This document shows, piece by piece, positions 54,345 to 63,152 of a DNA stretch of 64,000 nt. Below the pieces are notes generated by a model. The model was not told the origin of the DNA and did no database searches. It saw nothing but the letters and a program-made list of their open reading frames with translations. The DNA is from a bacterium. Lineage in GTDB: Bacteria; Oederibacteriota; JAAXVQ01; JAUVAV01. Position 1 is the stretch's first letter. Each line of letters starts with the position of its first letter. The stretch lies in assembly GCA_021108215.1 (NCBI GenBank), contig JAIORK010000026.1, forward strand, positions 1-64,000. The letters are read 5' to 3'. Position numbers and translations under genes: made by a program.

Positions 54345-55720
54345 CAATAAGCACCCTTCCCAAACAAAACTGCAGGAAGCGTTCTGAGCATAATCACCAC
54401 ATCCAACAACAATGATTGATTCTTGATGTAATATAAATCATATTTAATATTCTCTTCAAGCGGTTTATCCGTCCGCCCCGAGACCTGCCACAATCCGGTT
54501 ACGCCCGGGAGAACAAGCAGCCGATAACGGTATATGGCTTTATATTTTTCCACAATAAACGGCATCTCGGGCCGCGGCCCGACAACGCTCATATCCCCTT
54601 TAATCACATTGATCAGTTGCGGCAGCTCATCCAGGCTGGTTTTGCGTAAAAAGGCACCCAGCCGGGTCACGCGCGGGTCACCTTTACCCTTGGGTGTTTT
54701 GGCGTATTGCGGTGCATCAACATACATGGAACGAAATTTATAAATCAAAAATTTCTTGCCGTGGTAGCCCACTCGCTCTTGGCGAAAAAACACCGGTCCT
54801 TTGGACTCTGCCTTGATGGCAAGCATAATCAACACCCAAATCGGCAATGAAATCATCAATGCTACAATGCAAACCACCTCATCCACAAACCGTTTCAAAA
54901 CCTTGTAGCCGCCCCCAAGCTGACCTTCCTGCAGGCTGCTGATCAAGCCTTCCAGTCCCGCACCCGAGGGAGCGTCAAATCCGGAGAGATCAAATGCTTC
55001 GGTCACATTGCGGTGCGAAATGCCATATTCATTAAAAAGCTCATTGACTTCCAACGTATGTTTATAATTTTTAACTGAATCGGATACGATCACACCATCA
55101 ATTTCACCGCGCTTAAAGCGCGCTAGTACGGCCTGATCAATTTTTTCCTGGAGTTTTCCAATCTTCGGCGAAATCCCCCGGGGCAGGACAACGCGCGCAA
55201 CAATGTTGTAGCCTAACTGAGGATATTGTTTAAGCAATTTATGAATCGCCTTCACTTTTTCTTCAGAACCGACTACAGCCACATGCCGTTGATTCCACCC
55301 GTGGGATCGCATGCGCCTTAAAAACCGGTACCACAAAAACCGGGTCGTAATCACGAAACAGTTTGTAACAATCCAAACAATCAATACCAAAACCCGCGAC
55401 TGTTCGTAAAGTTTAAAAAAGAATGTCAACGCCAAAGCCATCAGCAATGCATAGGTTAAGGATTTAATAATATTGGAATATTCCTCAATCATGGAGAGAT
55501 CCCGAATATCGCGGTACAACCCCTGTTTTCCAAAAAAAGCGATAATAATCACGATCAAAATGGAAAAAGAGACTATGTATTCCCCAACCGGCTGTACATT
55601 AACAAACATCTCCAGCCGGCTCCGAATCCAATAAGCAATCCGAAAAGAGAGCAGCAATGTTATTAAATCAATACACACCAGCATCAATGTCATAATAAAG
55701 TGGTTGGTCTTGGCCTTCAT
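54344..55720 (-). CDS. Second polyprenyl glycosylphosphotransferase
   Basis: About 458 residues from [20 protein letters not shown]. It has the TIGR03025 layout: four N-terminal helices, a nucleotide-binding-like middle domain ([20 protein letters not shown]), a further helix (about 285-305) and a catalytic domain with [55 protein letters not shown] and [20 protein letters not shown]. The [11 protein letters not shown] form differs from the GLTGWAQVHGL form at 36134, so the first sugar may differ. AGGAATCC precedes the chosen ATG; the longer frame to 55786 lacks one. Confidence 0.88.
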   Translation of the reverse strand: MKAKTNHFIMTLMLVCIDLITLLLSFRIAYWIRSRLEMFVNVQPVGEYIVSFSILIVIIIAFFGKQGLYRDIRDLSMIEEYSNIIKSLTYALLMALALTFFFKLYEQSRVLVLIVWIVTNCFVITTRFLWYRFLRRMRSHGWNQRHVAVVGSEEKVKAIHKLLKQYPQLGYNIVARVVLPRGISPKIGKLQEKIDQAVLARFKRGEIDGVIVSDSVKNYKHTLEVNELFNEYGISHRNVTEAFDLSGFDAPSGAGLEGLISSLQEGQLGGGYKVLKRFVDEVVCIVALMISLPIWVLIMLAIKAESKGPVFFRQERVGYHGKKFLIYKFRSMYVDAPQYAKTPKGKGDPRVTRLGAFLRKTSLDELPQLINVIKGDMSVVGPRPEMPFIVEKYKAIYRYRLLVLPGVTGLWQVSGRTDKPLEENIKYDLYYIKNQSLLLDVVIMLRTLPAVLFGKGAY

Positions 55721-55821
55721 TGTGGATTCCTGTTCTATGAATGCGTTTTGCCTATTATCATACCATTTTTCATAAATATTTCTCAATGGATATGCTTGTT
55801 TTGAAAGGTTTTTTTAGTCTT

Positions 55822-57000
55822 TCACCCGGAATGATCGGACCCCAGCTGCAGATAGCACGTTTCCAGTACTTCAGTTAAATGTTCCCATGAATAGCGTAAT
55901 TCCGCAGCCGTACGAGCATGGCGCCCCTTGGTTTCACATGCAGATTCATCTTCCAGCATCTGCCAGACTGCCTGACCAAAATGATCGGCATCCGGATCAG
56001 CCAAAGTACCAATATCTTCCGCCGCAAACAAATGACGCATCTCCCCCACTGAAGAAGATATAATTGGTCTGCCCATGGCCATATAATCCCCGACCTTGTT
56101 GGGCCAGCGCCCGATATTGGCCTGCTTATCGGCAAACGGCAGCAAGAACACGTCTGCCGCACCCATATGGTCTGAAATCACTTCATATGGCAGGATACCA
56201 TATTCCAAAATACCCTTTTCACAGCCTTCTTCCCTGGCAATGGTCTTGGTCATGGGGGACGGTTTCCCGACCAGAATTAATCTGGCATCCTTGTCCTTCC
56301 TAAAAATCCGGGCAAACGCCCGTAATGCCAAATCCAGATCATAATGCACAAATCCCATGAATCCCGCCACTTTGGCATCCAAGGCAATACCTAGTTTTTT
56401 ACGACAAGCCTGTTTGTCGCGGGGTTGGAAATTCTCGACATCCGCCCCGCCGGTAATTTTGCAGATGCTTTTTTGGGGGACGCCAAGTTTCACGGCCCTT
56501 TCCAGCAGTGCGGTGGATATCACGGTTGTGGCATCTGCCTGGGTACGAAAGTGTTCCTCATACCAGGTCTCAATCCCGCTAAAAAAAACTTTGATCAACT
56601 TGTTGGAGCGTTCCTCAATCACACCGCCGCGCCCCCACCAATCCGCCCAATCCATCACCAGAGGTACTCCCTGTTTTTTCAAACGCATGGCCGGATGAAT
56701 TACCGCCGGCCGGGAATCAAATGCGTGTACAAGATCATATTTTTCTTTTTTTAAATACTGTTTTCGAATATGGGTATCATATAAATCCCAGCCGGACCGC
56801 CCGATTCCCCAGAGCAGATCAGGAAACTGGACCACCCGTACACCTTGGAGTTCAATTTCCTCAATTCCGCGCCGGTGGGTGGGATGAATGGTATAGATCG
56901 TGACCTCATGTCCTTTGCGCACCAAATAACGCCCAAAATGGTAACAGCGGAAAAAGGTTGAGCGCCAAATCATATTGTGGTTAAGCATGAGTATTTTCAT
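55822..57000 (-). CDS. Glycosyltransferase family 4
   Basis: A 392-residue GT4-type protein (MKILMLNHNMIWRSTFFRCY). The middle has DWADWWGRGGVIEERSNKL and a Rossmann donor domain with VAGFMGFVHYDLDLALRAFA and ARLILVGKPSPMTKTIAREE. The E-x7-E region is replaced by GRWPNKVGDYMAMGRPIISS, the P-x-K-x-x-[DE]-Y/F-x-A version found in many active GT4 enzymes. It is the first gene of this cluster segment, separated from the TA genes upstream by only 29 nt, with a weak ribosome site. Confidence 0.85.
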   Translation of the reverse strand: MKILMLNHNMIWRSTFFRCYHFGRYLVRKGHEVTIYTIHPTHRRGIEEIELQGVRVVQFPDLLWGIGRSGWDLYDTHIRKQYLKKEKYDLVHAFDSRPAVIHPAMRLKKQGVPLVMDWADWWGRGGVIEERSNKLIKVFFSGIETWYEEHFRTQADATTVISTALLERAVKLGVPQKSICKITGGADVENFQPRDKQACRKKLGIALDAKVAGFMGFVHYDLDLALRAFARIFRKDKDARLILVGKPSPMTKTIAREEGCEKGILEYGILPYEVISDHMGAADVFLLPFADKQANIGRWPNKVGDYMAMGRPIISSSVGEMRHLFAAEDIGTLADPDADHFGQAVWQMLEDESACETKGRHARTAAELRYSWEHLTEVLETCYLQLGSDHSG

Positions 57001-57029
57001 TAGTCAAGTGTCCATTTCATTACAATTTA

Positions 57030-57824
57030 TTATTCGATCATTCCCAAAATTAATTTTTTATCAAACAATTTCAATTCATTTTCATCTTCAAGAAAACGGC
57101 CTACATCTGCCCTTGCTTTTGCCATATCTATTTTTTCAAACCGTTCCCGCATAAAAACTTTCATATTATCTGAACTAATTTCAGGATGATTGTCCCGGGT
57201 CTGTTTGATGGCATTATTTAAAAATAAATAATTTGGTTTTACTTTTTTGCCCAAGTACCAAATCAAGTCATAAATATCGCGGCCTTTGGTGTAAGGGCGA
57301 AAAAACAGAGCATGCAGCTTCCCGGCAAATAAGGACGGCAAATCATAATGTTGAATAACAGTTAAATACTCTCCCGTAACCGGCGTCACTTGGATTACCC
57401 CGCCTTTGGGTGGGCGGACATCCACTTCCAGTTTGATGGATAATTTTTGCCCAGCCAAAGGACTAAGACTCAATTCTTTCAATAATCCCGGGAATTTTAA
57501 AAAACCACTATTTACCGTATTTTTTTCCTTGTGCGCATGCTCAGTTTCCAGTCCATTCAGCCGCAATTCCTGAATTATTTCCTTACTCAATTTCGAAAAA
57601 GAGTACCCCTTGCTTTTGATCAAAGAAAAATCCATATCCTCGCTAAACCGGCGAAGATTGTACAAAATTCGCAAAGCTGTCCCGCCAATAAAAACCAGAT
57701 GCTCAAACATACCCTTATTAAAAATAATTCTTAAAATCCATCGTTGTAAATATTCTCTGGCCAGATTCAATTTTTCTCTATCATCCCGGCCTGCCCCGGC
57801 TACGGCCAATAAAGTGTCCTTCAT
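57030..57824 (-). CDS. AbiEii-family nucleotidyltransferase toxin
   Basis: About 264 residues of the nucleotidyltransferase-fold AbiEii/AbiGii family. The signature is FIGGTALRILYNLRRFSEDM directly followed by DFSL (G-G-T-A-L...R-x-S-x-D-x-D). The downstream core includes PSLFAGKLHALFFRPYTKGR and DIYDLIWYL, where the conserved K and D-x-x-D lie. These enzymes transfer nucleotides to tRNA and act as type IV TA or abortive-infection toxins. The start at ATG 57824 overlaps the antitoxin stop as ATGA with GAAGGA before it; a GTG at 57842 is an alternative start. Confidence 0.85.
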   Translation of the reverse strand: MKDTLLAVAGAGRDDREKLNLAREYLQRWILRIIFNKGMFEHLVFIGGTALRILYNLRRFSEDMDFSLIKSKGYSFSKLSKEIIQELRLNGLETEHAHKEKNTVNSGFLKFPGLLKELSLSPLAGQKLSIKLEVDVRPPKGGVIQVTPVTGEYLTVIQHYDLPSLFAGKLHALFFRPYTKGRDIYDLIWYLGKKVKPNYLFLNNAIKQTRDNHPEISSDNMKVFMRERFEKIDMAKARADVGRFLEDENELKLFDKKLILGMIE

Positions 57825-58459
57825 TTTTCCATCCTTCGGCACAAGGCCTCTGCTGCCAACCGCATATCTGCGCGCTGAAACAATGCAGCGTATCCACGAA
57901 TTTTATTCGGATCTAATGTTTCAACATGTTGCAATCGGAGATTTTCTTCCCAAATTTTTTCATCCACTGTTGCCAGTCGAAATTCGCGATGTAAATATAT
58001 ATAATCAATTAATGCTTTTTCAGGCATTGCAATAGAATAGACAGCTGACTGATTTCCATCCTGATGCTGACGATAACCTGAAAATGCTTCCAGTTTTACA
58101 TGTTGAAAAACAAAGCGCCCCAATTCATTTTGAAATGTTTTTGTTTTTCTGGTTGTAATACAAGTGATCGCAGTCGTTTTTTCCGGGATAAGACCATAAA
58201 AAGATAACGCAGTTTCCAAACTTACATAGGCCGGCGAATATAAATTCATAGCAATCGCCATCAGGGACAAATTCATCTTGCGGTCATCTTCATTTAAAAT
58301 ATACACACTCTTGCGCAATCTAATAATTTTTTTTTGACGAATCCAGTTCTGAAGCTGATTTTTTAAAGTATGGGGATTCTCCTGAAACAGCAATTTCATC
58401 GCTTCCCCGGAAATCACCGGTAAATGCTGCACCTTTTGTCGAAAATCATCGTATTTCAT
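57821..58459 (-). CDS. AbiEi-type antitoxin/transcriptional regulator
   Basis: A 212-residue protein with an N-terminal winged-helix domain (LKNQLQNWIRQKKIIRLRKS, VYIL) and the AbiEi middle domain: YSPAYVSLETALSFYGLIPE, AITCITTRKTKTFQNELGRF and YSIAMPEKALIDYIYLHR. AbiEi antitoxins repress their own operon by binding inverted repeats; a 38-bp dyad lies just upstream at 58463-58500. AAGGAAAC precedes the ATG. It is coupled to the AbiEii toxin gene by an ATGA overlap. The pair is inserted in the polysaccharide locus. Confidence 0.85.
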   Translation of the reverse strand: MKYDDFRQKVQHLPVISGEAMKLLFQENPHTLKNQLQNWIRQKKIIRLRKSVYILNEDDRKMNLSLMAIAMNLYSPAYVSLETALSFYGLIPEKTTAITCITTRKTKTFQNELGRFVFQHVKLEAFSGYRQHQDGNQSAVYSIAMPEKALIDYIYLHREFRLATVDEKIWEENLRLQHVETLDPNKIRGYAALFQRADMRLAAEALCRRMEK

Positions 58460-58462
58460 ATC

Positions 58463-58500
58463 GTTTCCTTTATTACTATTTTATTAGTAATATCGGAAAC
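58463..58500 (-). promoter_or_regulatory. 38-bp dyad upstream of the AbiEi gene (candidate operator)
   Basis: Nested arms share one centre at 58481/58482: GTTTCC (58463-58468) with GGAAAC (58495-58500), and ATTACTA (58472-58478) with TAGTAAT (58485-58491). The two 19-nt halves match at about 15 positions. The dyad overlaps the Shine-Dalgarno of the antitoxin gene, a position suited to autorepression. The rest of 58501-58658 shows no gene. Confidence 0.6.
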
Positions 58501-58658
58501 ATCGTAACATGTTTTCCTTGTGTCCGTCAAATATTATTTGAAAGTTTTTCCAAAGGGACAATACATTAGTGGCCTGATGAAAACACCACAGGTTTATAGC
58601 GCGAATATTTTTCATCCCAACAAACATACCTTACCAATAATTTTCCCATCTTATCGTC

Positions 58659-59360
58659 TCAACTAAACAACCCATATTTTATAATACAATATAATGCGCG
58701 AATGGCATCTTTGGCGCCAATTTTCTTTCCTTCTTCATAAGACCGTCCATGATATGAAATACCCACTTCATAAAATCGCAGCTTCTTTCTGGCAAGTTTG
58801 ATTGTCATCTCAGGTTCAATCCCAAAGCGTTTTTCCTTTAATTGAATACTTTGGATATGCTCACGCTTAAAGACTTTATAGCATGTTTCCATATCTGACA
58901 TATTGAGATTGCTGACCATGTTACAGGCGAGCGTTAACATGCTATTTGCCACATAGTGCCAAAAAAAGTGAAGACGTCTGATTTTATTTGTAATAAATCT
59001 ACTACCATAAACCACATCCGCATTATCAGTTACAAAAGGCTGAATAAGTTCATAATAATCTTGAGGATCATACTCCAGATCAGCATCCTGAATGATTACT
59101 ACATCATTTTTCGCATGTTTAAATCCTTCGCGAATCGCTCCTCCTTTTCCGGAATTACCCGGCAATGTAATGATGCGCATATCCGGTCCACTTAAAGATT
59201 CTAATATTTTTAGCGTACTGTCTTTGGAACCATCATTGACCACAATAATTTCTTTTTCTATTTTTATGTCACGGACCCGACTAATAATTTCGGCAATCGT
59301 CGCTTCTTCATTGTAAGCAGGAATAACGACCGAGATCGAAGGATAGTTAACATCACTCAT
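58659..59360 (-). CDS. Polyprenyl-phosphate mannose synthase-like GT2
   Basis: A 233-residue GT2 of the dolichol-phosphate-mannose synthase group. Motifs: ISVVIPAYNEEATIAEIISR, IVVNDGSKDST, GNSGKGGAIREGFKHAKNDV, the DxD in VIIQDADLEYDPQDYYEL, and MSDMETCYKVFKREHIQSIQ with RFGIEPEMTIKLA. It probably makes undecaprenyl-phosphate mannose or glucose for the adjacent GT39 enzyme encoded 38 nt upstream. Unlike longer DPM types there are no C-terminal membrane helices. Confidence 0.88.
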   Translation of the reverse strand: MSDVNYPSISVVIPAYNEEATIAEIISRVRDIKIEKEIIVVNDGSKDSTLKILESLSGPDMRIITLPGNSGKGGAIREGFKHAKNDVVIIQDADLEYDPQDYYELIQPFVTDNADVVYGSRFITNKIRRLHFFWHYVANSMLTLACNMVSNLNMSDMETCYKVFKREHIQSIQLKEKRFGIEPEMTIKLARKKLRFYEVGISYHGRSYEEGKKIGAKDAIRALYCIIKYGLFS

Positions 59361-59398
59361 TTTATATGCCCCTTTTTTAAATTATTAAAAGCAATTAT

Positions 59399-61324
59399 TC
59401 ATTCACCTATATTTATCTTCTTAGATCCCAACTCATAAACTGCGCAATACTGCCCTTCCCAAACCCGCTGATAAACCGCATTGTTAATTATAGGATTTTC
59501 TTCAGTCCGTACTGGAATCTCAATAATGATCGACTTCATCTCATTTTTACTATGTGCCTTCTTATTTTTTATTGACTCGTTGGTCACAGCAACATGTTCA
59601 AGTGTGATTTTGTCATTATTATTATAAAGCATTCTCCAAATCGGATATTCCCAACTATCTTGTCCAAAAACAGCGCCTATATTTTGAACATTACTATTTT
59701 TAATAAATTCAACCACATCCAAATACTCTTGTCGTATCGCGCTACGATTATTAAAATAATTAAACTCTCTTGAATGTTGAAAAATACTGTTTTTTTCTGT
59801 TAATGGACGTGTTTGATTTTCCAATAAATACGGAATTGACTGATAAAGCAGTAAGACAGGAACAATATAAAGAATCCATTGGATTTTTATTTTAGATAAA
59901 GCGAAAGCAAGTATGGGTGTAAAAACGACAAATATTGGCAACTGCAATCTTGAGTGCCATGGTTGCCATTTTAAATAAAAACAGAATATCGCGAACATAC
60001 TTATACCGGAAATCAAATAATACAACCACAAGCGATCCTGTTTCCTGATAAAAATATAATAAATTATAACCACTAAAACTAAAATAATTATTAGCACTGT
60101 ATGGAAAAAATTACCGGCATAATCCTCATGTTTGGTGAGTTCTGAATAAATTCTGAATTTCGACCCCGGCCATGTCGTTTTCGGATCATTCCAGGGAATA
60201 TTAAATTTCATAAATAATTTTTCAATATTAAATTTGGTCATATTGTCTATTTTGGGATTTGTTGTAGCAAGATGCATTGCTGTATTTCTGATTCCATTAG
60301 AAACAAAGGTATTCATGTTATATTCTTCATTATTATAACTAGTCTCATGTTTCCCCAACACGTGTCCGAATGTTTGGTGATTTCTAAAGTAATGACCACC
60401 ACTAATTAACATTACCGGTAACAGACTAATTGCCAACAACAGTATTGCTTTCTTTTTGAGTTTAATAGTCAGTATAATTCCAAATATCGCCATTATAGGC
60501 AGCGTATATAAAAATGCAGTCCCTTTGGTTAAAATCGCTACTGCAAATGCCAGCGAGGCCCACAAACCGATGACCCATTCTTCTTTTTTAATCGCTTCAA
60601 TCATAAAATATAGAAGACATAACAAAAAAAACGCCAGAACATAGTCATTTTGCGTACTTGTAGACTGCAAAATCCCCATCGGAATCGTCGCAACAAATAC
60701 AGCTGTTATTATCTGACCAATTCGATTGATGTTTAATTGTTTTGCAATAAGGGATGCCGCCACTACACTTCCAATCATTGCTAACCATTGCACACTATTT
60801 GCAAAAAAATCATTTCCGCTCAATATCATCAATTGAGCAACAATATATTCCGCTGCCGGTGGTTGATATAGCTGCCGTAGTATATGCGTAGGATAATGTG
60901 CAATACTTTCATTTTGAATCCAATGTCCAATACGCGCCAAATGATAGGTCATTGAATCCCAGTTATTGGGTGGTGCATAAATCGCAAGAAAACCTGTTAG
61001 TATAATTATTAATGCTGCTGCAATCAAAAATAACCATTCAATACTCGTTAACGAAGGAAAACGAGTTGCAAACAAAAAAACATTCAATCTTTTTTTATAT
61101 AAAATGATCAAAACCACCAAATTCAAAATACTCCAGCCAATGATCAACCCTGTAAAATTAAACAACCCGACCAGACTGGATATTTCTGTAAGTAAAACAG
61201 CGGCGACCATAGTACTTATGGATGCCTTCAAAACAGACTCGCGCCAGTTTTTATACACAGATTGATACCACCCAAAATTCCCAAGCCAAAATACCATTGG
61301 CATTAGCAATCCGATTAAATACAT
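59399..61324 (-). CDS. GT39-type membrane glycosyltransferase
   Basis: A 641-residue integral membrane protein with about 12 helices followed by a C-terminal soluble domain (about residues 490-641). The first large loop carries APPNNWDSMTYHLARIGHWI and RQLYQPPAAEYIVAQLM, the Asp-containing extracytoplasmic motif of dolichyl-phosphate-mannose mannosyltransferase-like enzymes. It would use a polyprenyl-phosphate sugar such as that made by the GT2 encoded next to it. GAGGAATAAAACA precedes the ATG. Base composition is more AT-rich than in the 36-57 kb part of the cluster, as is its GT2 neighbour, which suggests a separately acquired pair. Confidence 0.8.
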   Translation of the reverse strand: MYLIGLLMPMVFWLGNFGWYQSVYKNWRESVLKASISTMVAAVLLTEISSLVGLFNFTGLIIGWSILNLVVLIILYKKRLNVFLFATRFPSLTSIEWLFLIAAALIIILTGFLAIYAPPNNWDSMTYHLARIGHWIQNESIAHYPTHILRQLYQPPAAEYIVAQLMILSGNDFFANSVQWLAMIGSVVAASLIAKQLNINRIGQIITAVFVATIPMGILQSTSTQNDYVLAFFLLCLLYFMIEAIKKEEWVIGLWASLAFAVAILTKGTAFLYTLPIMAIFGIILTIKLKKKAILLLAISLLPVMLISGGHYFRNHQTFGHVLGKHETSYNNEEYNMNTFVSNGIRNTAMHLATTNPKIDNMTKFNIEKLFMKFNIPWNDPKTTWPGSKFRIYSELTKHEDYAGNFFHTVLIIILVLVVIIYYIFIRKQDRLWLYYLISGISMFAIFCFYLKWQPWHSRLQLPIFVVFTPILAFALSKIKIQWILYIVPVLLLYQSIPYLLENQTRPLTEKNSIFQHSREFNYFNNRSAIRQEYLDVVEFIKNSNVQNIGAVFGQDSWEYPIWRMLYNNNDKITLEHVAVTNESIKNKKAHSKNEMKSIIIEIPVRTEENPIINNAVYQRVWEGQYCAVYELGSKKINIGE

Positions 61325-61410
61325 TGTTTTATTCCTCAGATTTGTTTGATTTTATTCGTCGAACACTCTCGGCCAGATATATCATTTATAGGCCTGCGCC
61401 GCCATAGTAG

Positions 61411-61740
61411 CGTGGATCCTTGGACTCTGACCCGATACCGACCATAAAAAAATGTGCCCTAGCAATTCAAACTTCACGTCCATATCAAAATCACGCACCA
61501 CACCTATTCCTTTTGGGACTGTTCTGCGTTAACAATCTCCTGGAACGCTTAAACTTTGAGTTGCGCCAACGGTTTCAGGCTACTAGAGCACCATGTATTC
61601 CGAATTGAAGGTGCTCAAACTTACTTGGGCGGCATCTGAAGCCCGGAAATCAACTACAAGCTAAAGACTTCAAAAATTGGTCAGCATTAGAAAGGCTACT
61701 TAACTTTTGTGCGCTCTATACGAATTCAAACCACAAATAG
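61411..61740 (+). pseudogene. Unrecognised decayed reading frame with an in-frame TGA
   Basis: The 476-nt gap 61325-61800 contains a 110-codon plus-strand frame open except for TGA at 61606-61608. It reads IQTSRPYQNHAPHLFLLGLF and ERLNFELRQRFQATRAPCIP before the stop, and HLKPGNQLQAKDFKNWSALE then RLLNFCALYTNSNHK after it. No start with a ribosome site is seen. I do not recognise the family; a transposase tail is one possibility. A minus-strand 26-codon frame over 61391-61470 overlaps its beginning, so the call is tentative. Confidence 0.35.
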
Positions 61741-61800
61741 TAACATGACCGGTTATTATACTCCGCAAGTGTTGTGTTAAATTACCTTAAAATAATTTTA

Positions 61801-62604
61801 TCATTTATAAAATACCATAATAACCATCACATGACGATTAGTTCTAATTGATTCCCCTGAAGGCGAAATACTGATAGGATTGATATTAAGTGTAATAGTA
61901 TGTGTTCCCGCCGTCAAAATAGCGGTCCCTATCAAATTTACCATTGCTGAAGGCGTACCCGTATTAATGGAATTTTCCCCATTATCTCCCCCCATCCCTT
62001 CCATATCAATATGAAACTGACATACCGAAGCTGTTGCACCTGTAACAAGTGCGTAATTGCATTTTGCAAACGCAACAACAGTAGCATCTTTTGTCAACGT
62101 GATCTCTTGGCTCAATATTTGTTGGCTTCCAAATGTATTCCAGTTTTTTGACGGTATATCTGTCTCAATCCATTTATTCGTGACCGCATTATCTGCTATC
62201 TTATCCGTTATAATTGCCCCATCAGCTACATTCATGGCATAAGCTGCGCTGTTGAGTTTATGCCGCGGGGCCATGAATTCATCTGTGCCAACTTGCATAT
62301 CCAAATAATACGTGGTATTAAAATCAAGACTATCCAGTGTGTTGAGTCCTGACCCGAGTTCAATACTGAAGTATCCGTTTTTTGTTGGCACCTGATAGGA
62401 ATCATTCCATACCCGATAAGTCCCTTCATCATCTGATGTCGGATGGGTCCATAATCGAAACGCCACGGAATAGGTTCCGTCAGCTAAAATATTGCCTGTG
62501 CTATCCGTCAAACGTCCTTGATAATTAATGGTTTTCGGAATATCTGCCATAGCGGCAACTGCCAGACTGATTGCCAAAATTGATAACATTACTATTTTTT
62601 TCAT
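61801..62604 (-). CDS. Secreted hypothetical protein (INYQGRL-type N-terminal domain)
   Basis: A 267-residue protein with AGGAGG before the ATG and a signal peptide (MKKIVMLSILAISLAVAAMA). Residues 20-125 form the domain often seen in candidate-phylum secreted proteins: IPKTINYQGRLTDSTGNILA, TYSVAFRLW, NGYFSIELGSG and YYLDMQVGTDEFMAPRHKLN. A hinge with DGAIITDKIADNAVTNKW follows, as in tail-fibre-like proteins. The C-terminal beta domain (about 160-267) may be a TNF- or lectin-like jelly roll. It is probably a surface-exposed or fibrous protein; no enzymatic motif is seen. Confidence 0.7.
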   Translation of the reverse strand: MKKIVMLSILAISLAVAAMADIPKTINYQGRLTDSTGNILADGTYSVAFRLWTHPTSDDEGTYRVWNDSYQVPTKNGYFSIELGSGLNTLDSLDFNTTYYLDMQVGTDEFMAPRHKLNSAAYAMNVADGAIITDKIADNAVTNKWIETDIPSKNWNTFGSQQILSQEITLTKDATVVAFAKCNYALVTGATASVCQFHIDMEGMGGDNGENSINTGTPSAMVNLIGTAILTAGTHTITLNINPISISPSGESIRTNRHVMVIMVFYK

Positions 62605-62641
62605 TTGTTTTTCCTCCTGATTGTATTGAATGCAAGACCGG

Positions 62642-63145
62642 CCTCACGCAAAGACGCAAAGGCGCTAAGTTAAAGTCCATTGACGACTCGATGCATTCCA
62701 TCTTTTATTAAATGCTCTCCAAAATTGATTAATAACCCTAATTTCTTATGGCTCAATCTTAAATAGGTTAATAATTGCTTTTTATGAACCGGTGCAATTT
62801 TTTCAATCGATTTCAACTCGATAATAACACAATCATTAACAACAATATCAGCACGAAATCCTTGCTCGAAAATATATTTCTTATATTTTACTGAAATGGG
62901 TTGTTGAACGCTGACATTCAATCCTTCATTTTCCAGTTCCTTTGCCAAAATCACTTCATATACCGTTTCCAGTAAACCTGGTCCAATATCTTTATGTATT
63001 TGAAATGCTTTATGAATAATCATTTTTGCTAATCCATTTTCATCCATCTTTTTAGTTTTCCTTTATGTCATTGCCTGATGCTTTTAGCCTTTTAGCTTCT
63101 TAGCTTTTTAGCTTTTCCTTTGCGTCTTTGCGACTTTGCGTGAGG
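62642..63145. mobile_element. Putative GxxExxY unit bracketed by 28-bp inverted repeats
   Basis: 28-nt arms at 62642-62669 and 63118-63145 are inverted copies with three mismatches. Outermost bases are CCTCACGCAAAG on the left and CTTTGCGTGAGG on the right. They enclose exactly one gene, the GxxExxY protein, plus a TTTTAGC-repeat tract near 63091-63114. ORF-less units with related arms lie at 39883-39984 and 49434-49852. This suggests a small transposable or MITE-like family, but no transposase is present. Confidence 0.55.
62670..63047 (-). CDS. GxxExxY protein (PD-(D/E)XK-like)
   Basis: A 125-residue protein of the GxxExxY family (PF13366/TIGR04256): IIHKAFQIHKDIGPGLLETV with YEVILAKELENEG next. 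A PD-(D/E)XK-like core follows: FRADIVVNDCVIIELKSIEK (D-x21-type E-L-K triad), and then HKKQLLTYLRLSHKKLGLLI and LINFGEHLIKDGMHRVVN at the end. The fold points to a nuclease, but activity is not established. It lies between 28-bp inverted repeats. AAGGAAAAC precedes the ATG. Confidence 0.85.
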   Translation of the reverse strand: MDENGLAKMIIHKAFQIHKDIGPGLLETVYEVILAKELENEGLNVSVQQPISVKYKKYIFEQGFRADIVVNDCVIIELKSIEKIAPVHKKQLLTYLRLSHKKLGLLINFGEHLIKDGMHRVVNGL

Positions 63146-63152
63146 ATAGTCA

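Noticed and set aside
61391-61470. Minus-strand 26-codon frame reading FFMVGIGSESKDPRYYGG
   Set aside because: Looks protein-like but has no start or context, and it overlaps the plus-strand decayed frame; too short to call.
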